From NCBI GenBank assembly GCA_946621045.1, contig CAMOOA010000068.1:1-6873 (forward strand): 6,873 nt of DNA, read 5' to 3'. Below, piece after piece: positions 5,170 to 6,873 of the stretch. Source of the stretch: an uncultured Erysipelotrichaceae bacterium (lineage in GTDB: Bacteria > Bacillota_I > Bacilli_A > Erysipelotrichales > Erysipelotrichaceae). The first letter of the stretch is position 1. Each line of letters opens with the position of its first letter. The notes below the pieces were generated by a model. That model was not told where the DNA came from and did no database searches. It worked only from the letters and a program-made list of their open reading frames with translations. The translations under genes were made by a program, and so were the position numbers.

Positions 5170-6862
5170 TATCGTCCTCATCCATCGACCGTTTCAGGTT
5201 TGTCAGCGCAACTTTCGAGCGTGCGGTTGTTTCACCGAGCAGGCTTGCGATCTCCTGTACGGTACGCATCTGTTCATCGATTACTGCGGTCGTGACGTTC
5301 ATTGTCCGCTCCCGCATCTTGCGCAGCTGCACTTCACGTGCGTTCTCGCTCGTACGGTCCATCAGAATCAGAACATACAGATCCTGACTTTCAACGTTGA
5401 CGATGGCGTGATCGACAAGCAGTTTGTAGTTTTCATAGAAAACACGCATGTACTCCGTCTTACGGCCGGTCATCCGGATCAGCCGCTCCAGCGCATCATC
5501 CGGCAGTACGGTGACAACCGGCATGCCGGTCGGATTCACCATGTCCAGATTGAGCATCTTGCGCGCGGACGGATTCATCTCGCGGATGTTGAGGTCCTTA
5601 TCCAGAACAACAATGCCGTTCGGCGTATTTTCAATAACGACATTGGAGAGCGATTCGGCGCGTTCCAGTGCCTCCGGCAGACAGATTCTCGGATCCGCCT
5701 TGCCGTCGAGAACCGCGATCGCCTTCAGGCGGCATGTCTCATAGCCGCAGGCGCCGCAGTCATGGATCTTGTCCTGCGATGTTTTGCCGAGAAGAATCAT
5801 CTCCTTCTGAATCTCCTCCTCGGTATGTTTCGGCCGCCAGATATCCTCCGGTTTCCATTCCGCCGAAAGGTCGAGCGGAAGCGGTCCGCCGGAAATCTTT
5901 GCGTTCATGTCAACGTTCTCACGGATCACGCTCTGGCCGAGCCATTCATTGTGCTTGAAATGCGAAAGCAGCGGTCCGCCCATGCAGGAGCCGATGCAGG
6001 AGGACATCTCCGCGAAATATCCTTTCAGCGTGCCTTCCTTCATGGCCTCAAGCACCTGCTTGATCCGGTCCACACCTTCCACATTGATGTATTTGTAATT
6101 TACATTGTCATGTTCAATGCAGTTGAGAATTCCGCCCGGGGTCGGATACAGACGCGCGATGGAGCCTTCAAATGCCTTCCAGTCGGAAGCCTCGCCTTCC
6201 GTCAGGGTGCCTTCGACCCACTGAATCAGTTCTTCCATTCCGATACAGGCATCAATTGCGCCGGCAAACCGCGCATCGCGGATCTCTTTGAACTTGGCGA
6301 TACACGGGGAAAGAAAGACGATCTTCGCGTCCGGATTCTCTTCCTTCAGCATCCGTCCGTGCGCAATCATCGGGGAAACGACCGGCGCCATGTACGGCGT
6401 CAGTTCGCCGAACTCTTTTTCGATCAGCGCATTCACCGCCGGGCAGCAGGTCGTGATGATATTCTCCATCTTCCCTTCATCGATCAGATTGCGGAACGCC
6501 TTTGTGACAAGCTTTGCGCCTTCGGCGGTTTCCCGCACACCGGAAAAACCGCGGCCTTCCAGGATCTTTACCAGCGAATCAAACTGCGGCCAGACCGCAG
6601 TAAAACTCGGCGCAGCGCTGATGATCACCTGTTCGTGGTTATTCAGCCATCCTTTGATCCGGTCAAGATCTGAAATGACCGCTTTTGCGTCATGCGGGCA
6701 TACTTTGTAGCACTGTCCGCAGAGAATGCATTCGTCTTCAACAATGGTCGGCCGGTTGTGCAGATATGTCATTGCGTTGGTCGGGCACGCCCGGACACAG
6801 CGCAGGCAGTTGTGACAGTGTCCCTGTTCAAGACGAATGAACTCGTTTCTCGGGTTCATCAT
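5162..6862 (-). CDS. Sensory [FeFe]-hydrogenase-like Fe-S/PAS protein (HydS-like)
   Basis: This 566-residue soluble protein appears to be a redox or H2 sensor built on an [FeFe]-hydrogenase scaffold. Two CxxCxxCxxxCP ferredoxin motifs (C16-C26 and C45-C55) predict two 4Fe-4S clusters. The H-cluster domain (about 78-300) keeps all five signature cysteines: C139/C140 in TTCCPAV, C187 in PCIAKFKE, and C289/C293 in MSSCIGSCMGGP. A DCGACGYETC module with C394 (C369, C372, C377, C394) matches the four-cysteine Fe-S domain of RnfB and CdhE-like proteins. A PAS domain spans about 402-505 (NTPNGIVVLDKDLNIREMNPSARKML-type core). A helical tail, possibly coiled coil, runs from 506 to 566. C-terminal PAS fusion and a phosphatase neighbour are hallmarks of the putative sensory group C/D enzymes, not of bulk H2-evolving hydrogenases. 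The start at 6862 (ATG-ATG) has no Shine-Dalgarno in the 11 bases left in the window, and the frame stays open upstream, so a slightly longer N-terminus is possible. H-cluster maturation (HydEFG) would be needed and is not encoded here. Confidence 0.88.
   Translation of the reverse strand: MMNPRNEFIRLEQGHCHNCLRCVRACPTNAMTYLHNRPTIVEDECILCGQCYKVCPHDAKAVISDLDRIKGWLNNHEQVIISAAPSFTAVWPQFDSLVKILEGRGFSGVRETAEGAKLVTKAFRNLIDEGKMENIITTCCPAVNALIEKEFGELTPYMAPVVSPMIAHGRMLKEENPDAKIVFLSPCIAKFKEIRDARFAGAIDACIGMEELIQWVEGTLTEGEASDWKAFEGSIARLYPTPGGILNCIEHDNVNYKYINVEGVDRIKQVLEAMKEGTLKGYFAEMSSCIGSCMGGPLLSHFKHNEWLGQSVIRENVDMNAKISGGPLPLDLSAEWKPEDIWRPKHTEEEIQKEMILLGKTSQDKIHDCGACGYETCRLKAIAVLDGKADPRICLPEALERAESLSNVVIENTPNGIVVLDKDLNIREMNPSARKMLNLDMVNPTGMPVVTVLPDDALERLIRMTGRKTEYMRVFYENYKLLVDHAIVNVESQDLYVLILMDRTSENAREVQLRKMRERTMNVTTAVIDEQMRTVQEIASLLGETTARSKVALTNLKRSMDEDDNV
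5176..5179 (-). promoter_or_regulatory. Ribosome binding site deciding the phosphatase start
   Basis: GAGG (in GATGAGGACGATAATG) lies 6 bases before the ATG at 5169, inside the last codons of the hydrogenase-like gene. The alternative ATG at 5181 is upstream of this element and lacks its own, which favours the shorter 393-residue phosphatase. Confidence 0.65.
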
Positions 6863-6873
6863 GCGAGGGCAGC

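Noticed and set aside
5170..5181. Phosphatase start at ATG 5181
   Set aside because: The only good Shine-Dalgarno (GAGG at 5176-5179) lies downstream of it and is properly spaced for the ATG at 5169.
5408..6673. A 421-codon plus-strand open frame opposite the hydrogenase-like gene
   Set aside because: It has the same codon-aligned antisense cause; the minus strand encodes clear cysteine motifs and a PAS domain.
5162..6862. Annotation as a bulk H2-evolving [FeFe] hydrogenase (hydA)
   Set aside because: The altered L1 and L3 loops, C-terminal PAS domain, added DCGACG module and phosphatase neighbour fit the sensory class better.

Overview
This window looks like a stretch of an anaerobic, gut- or fermenter-type Bacillota (Firmicutes) chromosome. 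The pointers are an oxygen-sensitive [FeFe]-hydrogenase-like protein, a SpoIIE-type phosphatase, a short-signal lipoprotein, Shine-Dalgarno-led compact operons and U-tract terminators. Base composition is near balanced to slightly GC-rich. A class such as Erysipelotrichia or Clostridia is plausible, but I cannot place it from the sequence alone. All seven supported genes lie on the minus strand, so transcription runs from high to low coordinates. The window is almost fully coding, and no gap exceeds about 80 bases. I see no rRNA, tRNA, CRISPR, insertion sequence or phage feature.

Region 6862-3988 (read leftward) holds a predicted redox/H2 signalling pair. The first gene encodes a multidomain iron-sulfur protein: two 4Fe-4S ferredoxin motifs, an H-cluster-type hydrogenase domain with all five signature cysteines, a DCGACG-type four-cysteine Fe-S domain, a PAS domain and a C-terminal helix. 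The second overlaps it by 8 bases and encodes a SpoIIE/PP2C-family Ser/Thr phosphatase with an extra C-terminal domain of unknown function. This arrangement matches the putative sensory (HydS-like, group C/D) [FeFe] hydrogenases, which are often linked to phosphatases and kinases. A further gene probably lies just upstream, outside the window.

Region 3988-1263 continues the same run with a DUF1349 concanavalin-like protein (1-base stop/start overlap), a PepT-type tripeptidase (20-base gap) and a PfkB-family sugar-phosphate kinase resembling 1-phosphofructokinase (3-base gap). The tight spacing suggests one transcript, although the metabolic genes have no obvious functional tie to the sensor pair.

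Region 1262-1 holds two small genes that may have their own promoters: a CPWC thioredoxin-fold lipoprotein and a GNAT acetyltransferase. Each is followed by a clear intrinsic terminator (519-543 and 1-22). Both show a -10-like box only 6-7 bases before the likely ATG and no well-placed Shine-Dalgarno, so leaderless transcripts are possible. The most interesting content is the hydrogenase-like sensor plus two-domain phosphatase cassette. It belongs to a known but poorly understood class rather than being wholly new.
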